Source: a virus
Strand: one strand, 5' to 3'
DNA: 43,675 nucleotides
IMG/VR virus record: IMGVR_UViG_3300046167_000033
Span: 1-43,675 of that record
This document shows positions 10,501 through 19,019 of this stretch, piece after piece. The stretch's first letter is position 1. Each line of letters starts with the position of its first letter. The notes below the pieces were generated by a model, which worked only from the letters and a program-made list of their open reading frames with translations, ran no database searches and was not told the DNA's origin. The position numbers and the translations under genes are program-made.

Positions 10501-10836
10501 CAAAATGCAAGATATGTTAAGGTGGGTGACATGGTTACTGTTTGTGCAAACATTGCTGACATTACAGATAATACTTCAACATCAGACGTACAAGTAGGTG
10601 GGCTACCTTTTACTACAGTGGCTGCTAGTCAAACTGTAGGAAGTGTTATGTTTAGATATGTAGATGCTCCAACAAATATGATTCAATTAACACCTCTAGT
10701 AAATGCAAGCTCATCTACTCTGATTTTTTATTGGAGTAGTAGTACTGGAGCAACATGGGATGGTTTACAATATGCGAATGCAAAATACACAAATTGGGAT
10801 ATGATTATTTCAGTTACTTATAGAGCAGCAGGTTAA
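7501..10836 (+). CDS. Tail fibre / receptor-binding protein with tandem beta repeats
   Basis: An 1111-residue protein starting with GTG behind AGGAGATAG. The N-terminus (about 1-110) is probably the tail-attachment region. From about residue 118 to 320 there are tandem repeats of about 35 residues with the pattern DINxGxIDNTTIGxxTP. A stretch with GNVTGNITGDVTGDLTGN and two phage fibre repeats (AATKAYVD, ATKNYVD) follows. An Ala/Ser-rich coiled linker sits at about 520-560, and the C-terminal half is a separate receptor-binding region. Base composition becomes richer in GC from about 9050 on, suggesting that the C-terminal module was exchanged by recombination. Fibre function is well supported; the receptor is unknown. 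Confidence 0.85.
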   Translation: MAGYIRQSTADIIPTATVRAAPINAEYNALRDAFSATGGHKHDGTTGEGEYIPLIADLDALNKVVIDTTNNRIGFFVEVSSAAVEQVRIQDGVILPVTNNDIDLGSNGAKFKNLYIQGTADIGTVDINAGNIDGTIIGSSTPAAATFTSATLNNNLSVTGTSTLVGTTTVTSIDLNSGAIDNTTIGTTTPVAGTFTTLAANTSLTAATADINGGTLDNAAIGSSTPSTAAFTTLSASGTATLATVDINAGNIDNTTIGASNPVAGSFTTVSTSGNATLATANISGGSINGTTVGASSPTTGAFTTLSASGGVTGDLTGNVTGNITGDVTGDLTGNVAGNLTGNVTSTGTSTFNNVTIDGTLNMNAGTTATITNLTDPTNNQDAATKAYVDTSVANLIDSAPDSLNTLNELAAALNDDDDAFNTLNTAIGTKLPKAGGTMTGAIAMGTNVITGLGDPSAAQDAATKNYVDTQDALQVTKSGDTMSGNLAMGNNKITGLGTPTATTDATNKTYVDGILGSATAAASSASAAATSASNAATSETNAASSASAAAADRATVASLYDSFDDRYLGPKSSAPTQDNDGNALIVGALYFNSTNNIMYVYGSGGWQAAGSSVNGTSDRQTYTATAGQTVFAASYDAGYVDVYLNGVKLLAGTDFTATNGTSVTLASGASVNDVVDIVAYGTFVLADHLTQTQSDARYVNLSGDTMTGGLNITVGDNSQLTLEGNDTNPTTIMMDYNSTGSTDRVRIQNDAGDMKFATSNGQVRQTITKAGNVGIGTDLPTAPLTVDNTTNNQIRLRRTASGNNVLAATFSDTGSTGETYVAIGSDGDDLVMRSGGSEAMRLDSSNNLLVGTTDKNIRDSSSAEGMVYRNGDSLDINRSAAPPLIVNRVGNSDGDLTLFRKDGATVGSIGSVSGSVSYIVLDPRTNGSGIRGTTNGLLPTNQAGTATNDHVDLGSDTNAFRNLYLSGGVYLGGTGSANKLTDYEEGSWTPTIGSGSFTYQNARYVKVGDMVTVCANIADITDNTSTSDVQVGGLPFTTVAASQTVGSVMFRYVDAPTNMIQLTPLVNASSSTLIFYWSSSTGATWDGLQYANAKYTNWDMIISVTYRAAG

Positions 10837-10859
10837 TACCCCAGTTGGATTACTGGGTA
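10837..10859 (+). other. Stem-loop between fibre genes
   Basis: TACCC-AGT and ACTGGGTA form an 8-bp stem with one bulged C directly after the fibre stop. No T-run follows. The loop word CCCCAGT-TGGATTAC resembles the loop of the capsid-leader hairpin at 3931-3948, so the two may be related elements. Confidence 0.45.
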
Positions 10860-10888
10860 GTCAGTCCAAGCCATAAAGGAGATAAACG

Positions 10889-11143
10889 ATGGCACTAACA
10901 GAAGAAACAGTACAAGACAAAATAGAGATCGTAGGCGACTACAAGCATGTGCAAGTACGCACTGCCACGGTCATCAAGCGTGATGGCACAGAGATTAGCC
11001 GCAGCTTCTCACGCCATGTCGTTGCACCAGATGCAGACATTACAGGTGAAAGCACAGAGGTGCAAGCTATCTGTAATGCAGTTCACACGCAAGCAGTAAA
11101 AGACGCATACGCAGCCCATGTAGCGGCACAGACTGCAGAATAA
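10889..11143 (+). CDS. Conserved small protein of the fibre locus
   Basis: An 84-residue protein with a strong AAAGGAG site. It has a short beta-rich N-terminus (IVGDYKHVQVRTATVIKRDG) and a helical Ala-rich C-terminus. Proteins of this type are common beside fibre genes of marine phages, from my memory of the family; function is unknown. It lies between two large fibre/adhesin genes, so a fibre accessory or assembly role is likely but unproven. Confidence 0.7.
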   Translation: MALTEETVQDKIEIVGDYKHVQVRTATVIKRDGTEISRSFSRHVVAPDADITGESTEVQAICNAVHTQAVKDAYAAHVAAQTAE

Positions 11144-11159
11144 TTACGGGGAAACTTAA

Positions 11160-13859
11160 ATGTCAAAAGCACGGACACTAGCCGATTTTATTTCAGACGG
11201 TAGCGAGTTTGCTGACGGACAGATTTCCGTTGCAGAAGTCGTTGGCGCTGCTCCACTGGCTTCTCCTACTTTTACTGGTACGGTTACATCTACGGGTAAT
11301 ATCGCTTTAGGTGATGATGATGAGTTAGTATTAGGCAGCAATAGAATGCGCCTTTATTATTCTGCCAGTAATAATTACACGGTTTTAGACAGCAATGGCA
11401 CATCAGGATTTGTTTTTGATGGTGTTAACAATCTTTCAGTAAATATTGGGGGATCACTATCTGGCGCATTTACCGCTAATGGCGTGTCTTTATATAGTGG
11501 TGGTGCAGAGAAGCTACAGGTGTACGGTAGCGGTACAATAGCACTAGACGATATTAAGGTTAATGATGACGTAAAGATTGGCTTTGGTCAGTTTCATACA
11601 GACTTAGAACTGTATCATGATAGTGCTACATCCACTAACAAACTGGTTGGTGATGTTGTTCAGACAGGCAAGTTAACTACAGATGCTACTGATCTATCAG
11701 CCCTAGCAGCCACCATATCCGACACAGCCGTAGACATCTTTGTGTACGACACCCGCAAGGACAGTGATGGCGGTGCATGGCGTAAGCGCACACAGAATAC
11801 AAGCTGGTACAATGAGACACTGAACACTGCTACCCGTGGTTCTCGCCGTGAGTTCCCTGCTGTTGCTGTTATTGTGGCTGAGACTAATCAGGTTACGATC
11901 TACGATGGTGATGATCCTGACCTGCCTATGTGGATGGTGTTTAATTATAACTCAGGTGCTATTTATTATACTCACGCTGTTTCTTGTGTATCTATGCTTA
12001 ATGGCATTTTAACTATAGGTATTTCATCCACTTACGGAGTTAGCATTAGTAACTTTGTGACTGAAGATATCCAGAATATTAGAAATACTTTTGGTGTATA
12101 TACATACAATGGCAGTATCGTTGATAGAAACTCAAGCAGTGGACAAACACTAAACTCAGCCAATCCTCTTATAAACGGCGCAGTCAACGATGTAGCCATG
12201 ACCGTGCTACCCAACGCCCCGATTGATGCTGCTACAGGATTGCCTGTGCCGACGATTGCGGTGGCGACTGATGGTGGGGTTTCTGTTATCAAGGATGATG
12301 GGAACGTCTACGATATTACAGGACACGGTGCTGCCCCAAAAGATATTGGTTTTACTGAAGATTATAAATTGATAGGCCACGGGTATTGGAGAGAGGCTAT
12401 CCATATAATGGATATTCCAAACAGCGATGTTAGTATTGGTGGTCATTATGTCAAAATATATAACAACAGCACACCTCCGTATACAAGAGCGTGGCGCACT
12501 TGGGAAAGTTTAATTTCTTTTAAGAACGACACTCACGCTTTTGGTACAGATGATGGCGCAGAACCACTCCATGTAGCGCAGCAGAGTGATAATAACGGAC
12601 TGATGGCCTATGTTGGACATGACCACAACACAGGCTGGATGAACGGCGCAATCAAACTAGCCACCTTGTCCGACACCGATGATACTGACGTTACTGGCAG
12701 TGAGTTGGTGACCAATGGTACGTTTGATACTGATACGAGTGGGTGGACTGCGTACAATGATGGAACACTAAGCGTAGTTTCGGGCGCACTAAGGGTTACT
12801 CCTGATGCAGATGGTTCGGGTGCGCAGCAATCTATTGCAACAGTATCTGGCAAAAAGTATGTCCTTTCAGGAGAATTTACGGTTTCAGGTGGTCAGGGTA
12901 GGATTTCTGTCGAAACTTCGGGTGGTTCAACGATAACTAACTCAGGCAATGTTACTTCTTTTTTAGGAGGTCTGACTTTTACAGCGGGAAGTGCTACTAC
13001 TGTAGTTAAACTAAACTCAAATGGTGGTACGAGTTATACTGATTTCGACAACATCTCAGTACGCCTAGCCGAAGAAGACCGCAGTGTGAACGGCAACGGT
13101 CTACAAGTGTTTGGCACTGTGACCAAAAACCCTGTGGCTACTGGTGCGGATTTGGTGGCGTATAGTGGGTTTGGTACTAATAACTTCCTTAAACGGCCTC
13201 CCAACAGTGACTTAGCTTTTGGCAACGGCCCTTTTGCAGTAATGGGTTGGTTTAAAGGTGGAAGTGATACTGAAGTTCTATGTTCATTCGGCTCTGGATC
13301 ACAGATTTTTGATGTTCGTATCCACTCAAATAATCAAATTCTTACTCAAGTGACAGATGATACTTTTGCGACAAGGGCGATTATATCAGGACAAGGGCCA
13401 ACGGTTACTTCTGATGTTTGGAAGTGTATCGTTATTGTACGACAAAACAACAAGTTGAGTTACTATTTGAATGGCGATCACGTTCATACCTCTAGTGCAG
13501 TAGAAGCAAATCTGACTAACGATATGGTTTTACATTTAGGTGCTGAAAACTCAAATGGTGCAAAACCTGTTACAGGTTCTATGGCACTTTGGCGTGTAAG
13601 CGGCACAGCCCCATCCCCAGAACAGATCAAGAAAATCTACGAGGACGAGAAGGTGCTATTCCAAGAGAATGCCCAAGCCACGCTATACGGCGACAGTGAT
13701 GCGGTAACAGCTTTGGCCTACGACGATAGCACAGAGTTGCTTCATGTCGGTACAAGCGCAGGACGTTCAGTCTTCCAAGGGCTACGCAGAGTAGACAACA
13801 CAACCGATGCAGTCGGTGCAGCAATCAGTGCATCTAACGGCCTAGTGGCTGACGAATAA
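11160..13859 (+). CDS. Large adhesin-like tail protein with carbohydrate-binding and LamG-like domains
   Basis: An 899-residue protein. The N-terminus (SKARTLADFISDGSEFADG) is a recurrent opening of phage fibre proteins. A beta-rich region with VFDGVNNLSVNIGG follows. Residues about 515-640 look like a carbohydrate-binding beta-sandwich (ELVTNGTFDTDTSGWTAYN, ending in DFDNISVRL). Residues about 675-815 look like a LamG/concanavalin A-type lectin fold (AVMGWFKGGSDTEVLCSFG; MALWRVSGTAPSPEQIKKIY). The central 200-450 region resembles fibre proteins that carry host-surface-binding modules. It is probably a second receptor-binding or decoration protein. No clear catalytic residues for a depolymerase can be named. 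Confidence 0.78.
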   Translation: MSKARTLADFISDGSEFADGQISVAEVVGAAPLASPTFTGTVTSTGNIALGDDDELVLGSNRMRLYYSASNNYTVLDSNGTSGFVFDGVNNLSVNIGGSLSGAFTANGVSLYSGGAEKLQVYGSGTIALDDIKVNDDVKIGFGQFHTDLELYHDSATSTNKLVGDVVQTGKLTTDATDLSALAATISDTAVDIFVYDTRKDSDGGAWRKRTQNTSWYNETLNTATRGSRREFPAVAVIVAETNQVTIYDGDDPDLPMWMVFNYNSGAIYYTHAVSCVSMLNGILTIGISSTYGVSISNFVTEDIQNIRNTFGVYTYNGSIVDRNSSSGQTLNSANPLINGAVNDVAMTVLPNAPIDAATGLPVPTIAVATDGGVSVIKDDGNVYDITGHGAAPKDIGFTEDYKLIGHGYWREAIHIMDIPNSDVSIGGHYVKIYNNSTPPYTRAWRTWESLISFKNDTHAFGTDDGAEPLHVAQQSDNNGLMAYVGHDHNTGWMNGAIKLATLSDTDDTDVTGSELVTNGTFDTDTSGWTAYNDGTLSVVSGALRVTPDADGSGAQQSIATVSGKKYVLSGEFTVSGGQGRISVETSGGSTITNSGNVTSFLGGLTFTAGSATTVVKLNSNGGTSYTDFDNISVRLAEEDRSVNGNGLQVFGTVTKNPVATGADLVAYSGFGTNNFLKRPPNSDLAFGNGPFAVMGWFKGGSDTEVLCSFGSGSQIFDVRIHSNNQILTQVTDDTFATRAIISGQGPTVTSDVWKCIVIVRQNNKLSYYLNGDHVHTSSAVEANLTNDMVLHLGAENSNGAKPVTGSMALWRVSGTAPSPEQIKKIYEDEKVLFQENAQATLYGDSDAVTALAYDDSTELLHVGTSAGRSVFQGLRRVDNTTDAVGAAISASNGLVADE

Positions 13860-13869
13860 GGAGTGACAG

Positions 13870-15054
13870 ATGACAGTCAACGTATCTAAGCCAGCCATTA
13901 ACGTAAGAGAAAAGCTGGCAGAACTAGACAAACCCACAGGTATAGCTGGCGAGGCTATGCTTCGTGCTGAGACACCACAGGAACAACAGGCTTTAATAGG
14001 CATATCTGGTAGACGAAATCTTTTGCAAAATGGCGCAATGACTATATCCCAGAGAGATACTACGTTCACTTCGCCAGATAGCGGAACTTATACACTGGAT
14101 CGTTGGAAATATGAAAGGGGTGGTGGAGCCGCTTGTACCATTGAACAGTCCTCAGATGCGCCTAACGGATTTGAAAAAAGCATCAAGGTAACCGTAACGA
14201 CACCTGAAGGAAGTATTGGTGCGGGGGATTTTTCCCAGCTTTTGTATCAAATTGAAGGGCAAGATATTGCACCGTTAGCTTATGGCACAGCGGACGCAAA
14301 GCCTATGGCTTTTAGCTTCTGGGCTAAATCTTCTGTGACGGGCAGTTTCCCACTTAGTTTTCAAAACCACAATGGCACCAGAGTTTACCCTTTAACTTAT
14401 ACCATAAATCACGCCAACACTTGGGAATACAAGACGATCTATATAAAAGGTGATACGGGAGGAACTTGGGTTACGTCAGGAAATACTGTAGGATTGCGTT
14501 TTACTTTCTTGTGGGTTTCTGGAAGCAACTTTACCACAGGTGTAGACGGCGGCGGGTGGAAGGCCACATCAGGCTATTTAGGTCTTACTGCGCCTTATAC
14601 TGCGCCTATTGATGCTACAAATGCCACACTTCAAATCACAGGTGTCCAACTAGAACTAGGCAAAGTCGCCACGCCTTTTGAACACCGATCCTATGGCGAA
14701 GAACTGGCGTTGTGCCAGCGGTATGCAATCGTTTATGGCGGGGCCGAAACCAGACACCTTGGTACAGGTTCAATGTATAATGCGGCAAGTGTAAATTTCA
14801 GTATGCACACTCCTGTTCATATGAGAGTGCAACCCTCATTAATAAAAACAACAAATGGAGATGGAAACTGGCTACAGGTTTATGTTGGCGCTACGGGAAA
14901 TAACTCAAACCCAACCCCGCAATTGGGAGAAAATGGAGATACAAATACTTTTAGAATATATGCTCCAAATGTTGGCCTTAATCAGACAGTAGGTTTGGGT
15001 GCTTGGGTGCAAGTATTAAATGGTGCTTCCTTACTACTAGATGCGGAGTTATAA
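13870..15054 (+). CDS. Fibre-locus adhesin with carbohydrate-binding-like domain
   Basis: A 394-residue protein starting after AAGGAGTG. Residues 1-50 form a charged N-terminus typical of virion attachment. The remainder begins with RNLLQNGAMTISQRDTTF and includes LDRWKYERGGGA, FSFWAKSSVTGSF and LELGKVATPFEHRSYGEELA. This pattern recurs in marine phage fibre and structural proteins and is compatible with a carbohydrate-binding jelly roll. It is the third consecutive putative surface-binding gene, implying a composite or multi-receptor tail tip. Confidence 0.75.
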   Translation: MTVNVSKPAINVREKLAELDKPTGIAGEAMLRAETPQEQQALIGISGRRNLLQNGAMTISQRDTTFTSPDSGTYTLDRWKYERGGGAACTIEQSSDAPNGFEKSIKVTVTTPEGSIGAGDFSQLLYQIEGQDIAPLAYGTADAKPMAFSFWAKSSVTGSFPLSFQNHNGTRVYPLTYTINHANTWEYKTIYIKGDTGGTWVTSGNTVGLRFTFLWVSGSNFTTGVDGGGWKATSGYLGLTAPYTAPIDATNATLQITGVQLELGKVATPFEHRSYGEELALCQRYAIVYGGAETRHLGTGSMYNAASVNFSMHTPVHMRVQPSLIKTTNGDGNWLQVYVGATGNNSNPTPQLGENGDTNTFRIYAPNVGLNQTVGLGAWVQVLNGASLLLDAEL

Positions 15055-15594
15055 ATGTATACAATTTTAATCACACCTCCTTCAAATGATAACATCGGTA
15101 TATGCAAATTAACTGACGACAGTATATACATCCCACTAGACCCTGCAAACCGCCACTATCAGGAAGTCCTAGACGCAATCATTGAACAAGGCGCAGACTG
15201 CTTTGACGGTGATATTCCAGAAGACCTACAGGCAGCGGCAGACGAAAAGCAGTTCAACCAACAGCTTGCAGACTACCGTGTAGCTACAGCCCGACTAGCA
15301 CAGTACATCGTTGCAGATGGTCGTGCAGAGGTACGGGAAATGCAGCCTACTGGTGAACAGGTGTTCAACGAAGAAACAATGGAAATGGAAGACGTGATGC
15401 ATGAGGTTATCACAGTCACAGCCATTGAACCTGTTGAGCCTACAGTCACACGCATGGTGTACTCTGATGACATGGACGCAGAGCCTACAGAGGAAACCAT
15501 TGAGAACCCTCTGATTACTACTGACGTAGCTGAACGTGCAGCGGCACAGGCTGTAGTAGATGCTACACCACAACCAGTTAAGGATGCTGCCTAA
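15055..15594 (+). CDS. Acidic hypothetical protein of the fibre locus
   Basis: A 179-residue, strongly acidic protein rich in Glu, Asp, Ala and Val, starting right behind GGAGTTATAA. The N-terminal 50 residues may form a small beta domain (YTILITPPSNDNIGICKL). A helical Gln/Ala segment follows, then a Glu-rich tail. Position after the fibre genes suggests a fibre assembly chaperone or tail-tip accessory protein, which is inference from context. Confidence 0.6.
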   Translation: MYTILITPPSNDNIGICKLTDDSIYIPLDPANRHYQEVLDAIIEQGADCFDGDIPEDLQAAADEKQFNQQLADYRVATARLAQYIVADGRAEVREMQPTGEQVFNEETMEMEDVMHEVITVTAIEPVEPTVTRMVYSDDMDAEPTEETIENPLITTDVAERAAAQAVVDATPQPVKDAA

Positions 15595-15854
15595 TGTCTG
15601 AGGATAGCTGGCACTTGAGCAAGTCTGTACCGATTACACTAATCTTTGGCTTACTTGTTCAAGGAGCAGCTATCGTATGGACAGTCAGTATGATGATGTC
15701 TGACATAGAGAATAACAGAGAAGAGATCATCGTACTAGAAAAACGTATTGGACGCATAGAAGTGTCTGTACAAAATCAAGCAATATCACTTGCACGTATA
15801 GACGAAAACATAAAAGCAATAAGATCATCAGTAGAAAAGATGGCAAATGAATAA
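15594..15854 (+). CDS. Small membrane protein, holin candidate
   Basis: An 86-residue protein with one N-terminal transmembrane segment (about residues 9-34, PITLIFGLLVQGAAIVWTVS) and a charged coiled-coil C-terminus. Its ATG overlaps the previous stop (TAATG). Single-TM proteins of this size with a cytoplasmic or periplasmic coiled coil act as holins or holin-like pore/pinhole factors in many phages. The lysin itself lies far away on the other arm (38240-38623). An alternative is a virion membrane-interacting protein. Confidence 0.65.
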   Translation: MSEDSWHLSKSVPITLIFGLLVQGAAIVWTVSMMMSDIENNREEIIVLEKRIGRIEVSVQNQAISLARIDENIKAIRSSVEKMANE

Positions 15855-15871
15855 CAATAAGGTTTGCCATA

Positions 15872-16339
15872 ATGATAGAAGTATTAGCTTTAGCAGGTGC
15901 AGTTACTAAGATAGCTGGTGCAGTTAGTTCTGCAGTTAAAGCTGGCGGTGATGTAGCAGACTTACTGCCTCACTTTGGTAAGTTAGCAAAACTAGAAGCA
16001 GATATTAGTTTAGCTGAACAAGGTAGGCATAAAGGCCCACTAGGTAGACTGAGTTCATCTGAAGAAGAAGGCTTTGCAATTGCACAAGCTAAGATGAAAC
16101 ATAAAGAAGCACAGAACGAACTACGTGAAGTGTGCAGATTATATGGGCCTCCCGGCATGTGGGACTTGGTAGTTAAAGAGCAAGCTGCCGCTAGAGTTAG
16201 ACAAAAAGAAGCATTAGAAGAACAAGCTAAGGCAAGAGACAGATTATTCTGGGGTATATCACTAGCTATCGGAGTAGTATTATTCTTAGGTGGTACAGGT
16301 ATAATGATCTGGGGTCTAAATGAAGTAGTCAATGGATAA
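15872..16339 (+). CDS. Membrane protein with C-terminal anchor, lysis or virion accessory
   Basis: A 155-residue protein. The N-terminus is hydrophobic and Ala-rich (about 1-35, possibly amphipathic). A charged helical middle follows, then one clear transmembrane segment near the C-terminus (about 127-150, with SLAIGVVLFLGGTGIMIWGL). It follows the single-TM holin candidate with an 18-nt gap, so the pair may form a lysis or membrane-targeting cassette. No enzymatic motif is seen. A promoter follows immediately. Confidence 0.6.
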   Translation: MIEVLALAGAVTKIAGAVSSAVKAGGDVADLLPHFGKLAKLEADISLAEQGRHKGPLGRLSSSEEEGFAIAQAKMKHKEAQNELREVCRLYGPPGMWDLVVKEQAAARVRQKEALEEQAKARDRLFWGISLAIGVVLFLGGTGIMIWGLNEVVNG

Positions 16340-16343
16340 GGTG

Positions 16344-16372
16344 TTGACACATAAATAAACTAAGAGTATACT
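16344..16372 (+). promoter_or_regulatory. Sigma70-like promoter for the internal virion protein operon
   Basis: TTGACA at 16344-16349 and TATACT at 16367-16372 are 17 nt apart, directly after the stop of the upstream membrane protein. The extended context AAGGTGTTGACA then CATAAATAA closely matches the capsid promoter at 3879-3906. It would drive the genes from 16404 to 23713. Confidence 0.78.
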
Positions 16373-16403
16373 TTGTCTTATGACAATATTAAGGAAATAA
16401 GAA

Positions 16404-18311
16404 ATGATACAATTCCAAGGATTTAAGCCAGAAGCAATGCAGCGTATCGCTGGTACTTTAGGGTATCAGGGTGACATGTCTGGGTTCAATGACTACCTAA
16501 ATCAAAATCCTGATAAAATGAATCAGATGAATATGTATCAAAATACAGCCATGCAAATGGCTAAAGGTGGTATAGCACGTAAAAAATACAATGAGGGTGG
16601 CGTTGAAGATGGTGTAATGACACCTTTACAAACAAGTGGTCAAACACAGACTATTGGTGAAGAGTCTATTGAAAGATTATTTCAACCTGCACTTCCTTAT
16701 GGTGGACAAACACAAGCCGCAGGTATAGCAGAAACACCTGAGCAACTTATTAGTACAGATAGTGGTCAAGTATCGGGTGACGTTACAGCGCAAGTAACTG
16801 AAGCTACAACTACATTAGCACAGCAACCTACAGCTACAACTGTGTCCACAATAGATCCACGAGAAGTTGGCGCAGATGTAGAAACACAACTTGCTAAAAC
16901 GACTGCAGCTACTACTGCTCTAGCACCAGAAGCACAAGTTGCTGCACAAACTCAAGAAACTACTTCTATATCAAACATAGAAGCTGATCAGGGTGATGCT
17001 ATTCTTATGAATAACCCTGTACAGAGACAAATATCTGATGGTGAGATGATATCTGGTGTAGCTAATGCTGCGACTGCATCTCGTTTTAATGAACAAATAG
17101 AAGCTGCTACTGCGACACCCACTAAACAGTCTACTGTAAAAGGACAGCTAGAAGGCTTAATGCAAGACTTTGAGGGTGGACAAACACCAGCATGGGCAGC
17201 AGGAGCAATGAGAGCAGCGTCAGCAACTATGGCTGCACGTGGCTTAGGTGCAAGTAGCATGGCTGGACAGGCTGTTGTGCAAGCAGCTATGGAAGCCGCA
17301 CTACCTATAGCACAAGCAGATGCTGCTACACGTGCTGCATTTGAAGCTCAGAACCTAAGCAACAGACAAGAACGTGCAGTACTTGCAGCACAACAACGTG
17401 CAGCATTTATGGGCCAAGAGTTTGATCAAGCATTTCAGGCAAGAGTTGTTAATGCAAGTAAAATTAGTGATGTAGCTAATCAGAACTTTACCGCAGAACA
17501 ACAGATAGCCCTTGAAAATTCTCGTGCTGCCAATACAATTAATCTACAAAACTTAAATAATAGACAGGCTATTACTATGTCAGAGGCTGCGGCTTTATCA
17601 CAACTAGATATGGCTAACTTGTCCAATAGACAACAAGCTGCTGTACAAAATGCACAAAACTTTTTACAAGTTGACATGGCTAATTTATCTAACCAACAAC
17701 AAGTTGAAATGTTTTCTGCACAGCAGCGTCAGCAAGCTTTATTTACAGATCAAGCTGCTGTTAATGCTGCTAAACAATTTAATGCAACAAGCCAGAATCA
17801 AACAGATCAATTCTTTGCTAACTTACAAACACAGACTGCACAGTTTAATGCGGCTCAGTCTAATGCACAAGCACAATTTAATGCAGGTGAAGGTAATGTG
17901 ATTACTCGTTTTAATGCAGAGCTAATGAACCAACGTGATCAATTTAATGCACAAAACAGACTTGTAATTGATCAGAATAATGCACAATGGCGTAGAGAAA
18001 TTGCAACTGCAGATACTGCAGCAATTAATCGTGCTAATGAAATTAATGCTGCAGCAGTGCTGGATATATCTGATACAGCATATAACAATTTGTGGCAGTA
18101 TTATTCTGACAGCATGGAATTTTCATGGCAATCAGCAGAAAATGAACGAGATCGTATTAATCAATTAGCTATTACAAAACTAAACGCAGATGCAACTATG
18201 GATATTCAAGATCTTAAAAATGACTATGCATCTTCTTCTGCATTTGGTGGTTTAATTGCTACTATGCTAACAAGCGATCTAACTGGTAGTATCTTGGGTG
18301 GTATATTCTAA
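16404..18311 (+). CDS. Probable internal virion protein with repeated helical Asn/Gln-rich segments
   Basis: A 635-residue protein behind AAGGAAATAAGAA. Residues 1-60 are Met/Gln-rich; 60-240 are Thr/Ala/Gln-rich and probably disordered. From about 280 to 590 there are degenerate helical repeats with the word NLSNRQQA and FNAxxxNQxxQFNA, predicting long amphipathic helices. A hydrophobic C-terminal end (SSAFGGLIATMLTSDLTGS) may contact membrane. This matches the style of ejection proteins of marine podoviruses in the position of T7 gp14-gp16. Exact function is unproven. Confidence 0.68.
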   Translation: MIQFQGFKPEAMQRIAGTLGYQGDMSGFNDYLNQNPDKMNQMNMYQNTAMQMAKGGIARKKYNEGGVEDGVMTPLQTSGQTQTIGEESIERLFQPALPYGGQTQAAGIAETPEQLISTDSGQVSGDVTAQVTEATTTLAQQPTATTVSTIDPREVGADVETQLAKTTAATTALAPEAQVAAQTQETTSISNIEADQGDAILMNNPVQRQISDGEMISGVANAATASRFNEQIEAATATPTKQSTVKGQLEGLMQDFEGGQTPAWAAGAMRAASATMAARGLGASSMAGQAVVQAAMEAALPIAQADAATRAAFEAQNLSNRQERAVLAAQQRAAFMGQEFDQAFQARVVNASKISDVANQNFTAEQQIALENSRAANTINLQNLNNRQAITMSEAAALSQLDMANLSNRQQAAVQNAQNFLQVDMANLSNQQQVEMFSAQQRQQALFTDQAAVNAAKQFNATSQNQTDQFFANLQTQTAQFNAAQSNAQAQFNAGEGNVITRFNAELMNQRDQFNAQNRLVIDQNNAQWRREIATADTAAINRANEINAAAVLDISDTAYNNLWQYYSDSMEFSWQSAENERDRINQLAITKLNADATMDIQDLKNDYASSSAFGGLIATMLTSDLTGSILGGIF

Positions 18312-18517
18312 TGATGAATCAAGCTAAAAAATCATACTTAAATATAAATAAATATATTGAAAATGATGTTCCTGAAACAGAACAATCTTCTGGACTATTA
18401 GGTAGAACTAAAAAGAAAATAGATATGCCTAAAGGTCAACGTGAACCTAAAGAACGAATGGCACGTTTAGTAAAAAACATACGTGATGCACGAATGGAGA
18501 TACGTAATGGAACGTAA
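18311..18517 (+). CDS. Small basic hypothetical protein in the internal virion operon
   Basis: A 68-residue Lys/Arg-rich protein whose ATG overlaps the previous stop (TAATG). Contains SSGLLGRTKKKIDMPKGQRE and a helical basic C-terminus. Its stop lies 11 nt inside the next gene. No known domain; it may be a virion or DNA-associated peptide. Confidence 0.6.
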   Translation: MMNQAKKSYLNINKYIENDVPETEQSSGLLGRTKKKIDMPKGQREPKERMARLVKNIRDARMEIRNGT

Positions 18518-19019
18518 TACACCACCTCTTGATGGCCCTATTGCTGGACAATCACTTACTACTGAATTAGGTAATAGACCTTGGCAAAAACCTGCACAGT
18601 ATACTACTCCTGAACAGGCACTTGAATATTACTTACCAAGATTAAATGAGCCACAAGTTTATGATCAATTAATTGATGTAATGCGATTAGGCATTCCGCT
18701 TACAACTATAGCAGAGTCAATGCAGATTGGTGGTGTTATGCAAGGTATGCACAGTGTAGACGTAGGTATACTTATTATGCCTGTACTTATGGAAATGATG
18801 GCGTTCATTGGTGATGATGCAGGTATTGAATATAATTTAGGTATTGAAGAACGTATTGATGAAGATAAAATATCACAATCTACTATCGCTTTGGCTATGA
18901 AGAAAATGAAAGATCGTATTCCTGAAGTTGTAGAGGAAGCAAAAGAAGAAGAAGACACAGTTGAAGTTGAAGAAGAACAAACTGAACAGCTTAGTGGTCT
19001 TATGGCTCGGAGGGTGTAA
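18507..19019 (+). CDS. Virion operon protein with hydrophobic centre and acidic tail
   Basis: I place the start at ATG 18507, with GGAG 7 nt upstream, rather than an upstream GTG at 18483. The 170-residue product has a Pro/Gly-rich N-terminus and a hydrophobic, Met-rich middle (VGILIMPVLMEMMAFIGDD, about residues 84-102). A strongly acidic C-terminal tail (EEAKEEEDTVEVEEEQ) follows. It sits between internal virion genes and overlaps both neighbours, so a virion or assembly role is likely. Function is unknown. Confidence 0.65.
   Translation: MERNTPPLDGPIAGQSLTTELGNRPWQKPAQYTTPEQALEYYLPRLNEPQVYDQLIDVMRLGIPLTTIAESMQIGGVMQGMHSVDVGILIMPVLMEMMAFIGDDAGIEYNLGIEERIDEDKISQSTIALAMKKMKDRIPEVVEEAKEEEDTVEVEEEQTEQLSGLMARRV

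Noticed and set aside
15970-16350. Antisense 126-codon open frame
   Set aside because: Opposite the membrane protein gene; hydrophobic content is explained by the complementary strand.
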